7,496 bases of DNA, taken from an uncultured Clostridia bacterium (GTDB lineage: Bacteria > Bacillota > Clostridia > TANB77 > CAG-508). A model generated the notes under the pieces. The model saw only the letters and a list, made by a program, of their open reading frames with translations. It made no database searches and was not told the origin of the DNA. Made by a program: the position numbers and the translations under genes. Numbering within the stretch: position 1 is the stretch's first letter; every line of letters starts with the position of its first letter. The stretch lies in the NCBI GenBank assembly GCA_949077355.1, contig CARUQW010000010.1, positions 28,813-36,308 of the forward strand, in the 5' to 3' direction. This document shows, one piece after another, positions 6,380 to 7,496 of this stretch.

Positions 6380-7294
6380 TTAATCATTTTCAATTATCTC
6401 TATTTCACAATTGGTAGCATTTAGTCTAACTTTTTGACCGATTGGAATGACTATATTCTCACAATTATGTCCAAAATCATTACACTTAAGAATTGGAAAT
6501 TTATATTCTTTTAAATTGTTCATAAATACATCTTCAAACTTTGCTGTTTCCGTATCTTTTTCATAGTAACCTATCCATAAGGCTTTTATTTTATCAAATA
6601 CTTTATGCTGTTTTAATAAATTTAATTTACTATCTACCTCATCTAAAGAAGATTCTTCTGCATATTCTTCTAAAAATAATATACTATTTTCAAAGTTTGG
6701 ACAATACTCCGTCTCTAATAATTTAACAAATGTAGATAGGTTTCCTCCTATTAAAATTCCTTCTGCTTGTCCTTGTCTTAAACACTTCCATAGCATAAAA
6801 TGTTGTAAATTTTTTTCTTCTGTATTTCCCACTAATCGCATTTTGAAATCTTCTATTTCTTTTTCCGAAACTTCTCTTCCTAGTCCCCAAATAATATCGT
6901 TTTGGTGATAAGTAATTAATCCTGTTTTAGCATATATGGCGTTTAATATAGCTGTTCCATCACTAATTCCCATAATAATCTTCGGATTACTTTTAATTAA
7001 TTTATAATCTAAACAGGGAAGAATTGCATTTGCATTTTGACCACCTTGTGAACATATTATTGCCTTTACTTTGTTATTTGAAAACATATCTTCTATATCT
7101 TCTACTTTTTCTTGTATTGTAGCTGAATATCCTAAGGTATTAGCATAGATATTTTTACTTAATATAACTTTAAATCCCATACTTTCTATTACTTTTATGC
7201 CTTTTTCAAATTGCTCTCTACATCCTTCTGTTATTGGGGCAGATGGTGAAATGATTCCAATTGTATCTCCTATTTGTAATTTATTTGGTTTCAT
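6380..7294 (-). CDS. S66-family serine peptidase (LD-carboxypeptidase / MccF-like)
   Basis: The family includes LdcA, which trims the terminal D-Ala from murein tetrapeptides during cell-wall recycling, and MccF, which hydrolyses microcin C and related aminoacyl-nucleotide antibiotics. The 304-residue product is of family length. IGIISPSAP lies near the N-terminus. SQGGQNANAILPCLDY resembles the MccF-type segment. The nucleophile Ser111 is in GISDGTA, the likely triad Glu at 209/210 in FLEEYAEE, and His276 in DFGH. No signal peptide or membrane segment is seen, so it is probably cytoplasmic. The YRAG-like and TIQEKVEDI region reads more like MccF than classical LdcA, but the substrate cannot be decided. 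ATG 7294 was chosen because GAGGAG lies seven bases upstream; an in-frame TTG at 7336 has no comparable site. It is the first gene of its unit. Confidence 0.9.
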   Translation of the reverse strand: MKPNKLQIGDTIGIISPSAPITEGCREQFEKGIKVIESMGFKVILSKNIYANTLGYSATIQEKVEDIEDMFSNNKVKAIICSQGGQNANAILPCLDYKLIKSNPKIIMGISDGTAILNAIYAKTGLITYHQNDIIWGLGREVSEKEIEDFKMRLVGNTEEKNLQHFMLWKCLRQGQAEGILIGGNLSTFVKLLETEYCPNFENSILFLEEYAEESSLDEVDSKLNLLKQHKVFDKIKALWIGYYEKDTETAKFEDVFMNNLKEYKFPILKCNDFGHNCENIVIPIGQKVRLNATNCEIEIIEND

Positions 7295-7385
7295 ACTATT
7301 TCTCCTCTCATTTTTTGTAATATACATTTCTGGCAATAAATCGTTCCATTTTATTGCGTTATCATTCGCCTTCTTGTTATGTTTT

Positions 7386-7414
7386 ATTATATCATAGGCA
7401 CTTTTGATTTACAA
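7386..7414 (-). promoter_or_regulatory. Sigma-A-type promoter for the S66 peptidase-prmC-whiA unit
   Basis: On the minus strand TTGTAA (7414-7409) and a perfect TATAAT (7391-7386) are 17 bases apart. The expected transcript starts near 7379, giving a leader of about 85 bases before ATG 7294. I see no clear riboswitch or attenuator in that leader. Confidence 0.7.
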
Positions 7415-7447
7415 GAATAATAGGAACGTAAAAAAACAATATATAAT

Positions 7448-7496
7448 TCATTTATGATAATGTCTTAATAAATCATTTAGGAAAATGTCTTAATTT
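7448..7496. repeat. Two tandem copies of a ~25-bp repeat at the window edge
   Basis: TCATTTATGATAATGTCTTA (from 7448) is followed directly by TCATTTAGGAAAATGTCTTA (from 7473). The two differ at two positions over this length. The core AATGTCTTAAT is exact at 7459-7469 and 7484-7494. The array may continue beyond the window. Direct repeats with an AATGTC core are seen at the ends of some insertion sequences, but no transposase is present here to confirm that. Confidence 0.6.

Noticed and set aside
7448..7496. Start of a CRISPR array
   Set aside because: The copies are directly adjacent with no spacers, and the sequence is AT-rich without a typical CRISPR repeat hairpin.

Overview
The window is a low-GC stretch with six genes, all on the minus strand. 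It looks like the chromosome of a low-GC Firmicutes, most likely a clostridial lineage. The evidence is the AT-rich DNA, strong AGGAGG-type ribosome binding sites, TTGACA/TATAAT promoters, a WhiA homologue, and arginine written mostly as AGA. I cannot name the species. Read from right to left, in the direction of transcription, the order is an MccF/LdcA-like S66 peptidase, prmC, whiA, a palindromic mobile-like element, hemW, recN and eno.

Region by region: at the right edge (7448-7496) are two copies of a 25-bp tandem repeat, possibly an IS end, followed by a good promoter (7386-7414). The first transcription unit is the S66 peptidase, prmC and whiA, with 19 and 26 bp between genes. whiA stops inside the right terminus of a ~286-bp, almost fully palindromic element (4341-4626) that has perfect 27-bp terminal inverted repeats and encodes nothing. 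hemW starts just beyond its left terminus. recN has its own near-consensus promoter, flanked by a 14-bp inverted repeat that contains CGAAC half-sites like those of the Firmicutes SOS box. eno follows recN after a 10-bp-stem hairpin. It ends inside a further copy of the same terminal repeat, and a second small terminator hairpin lies beyond it.

The main observation is that two highly conserved genes, eno and whiA, are each split by a +1 frame change, and both changes fall at the same motif, an in-frame CGG followed by A (...A CGG A...). Skipping the C, or reading CGGA as a four-base codon, restores a full-length protein with no residue gained or lost. I scanned the coding strand of all six genes (about 2,200 codons). 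CGG occurs about sixteen times out of frame, and in frame only at these two places. The simplest biological reading is that CGG has no normal decoding in this organism and acts as a +1 frameshift or quadruplet-decoding signal. Two assembly errors are the alternative, but they would have to make the same rare motif twice.

The genes have ordinary housekeeping roles: cell-wall peptide or antibiotic-peptide hydrolysis, release-factor methylation, division-linked regulation, heme trafficking, recombination repair and glycolysis. They do not form one pathway. The interest lies in the decoding signal and in the repeat family that supplies the 3' ends of two genes.
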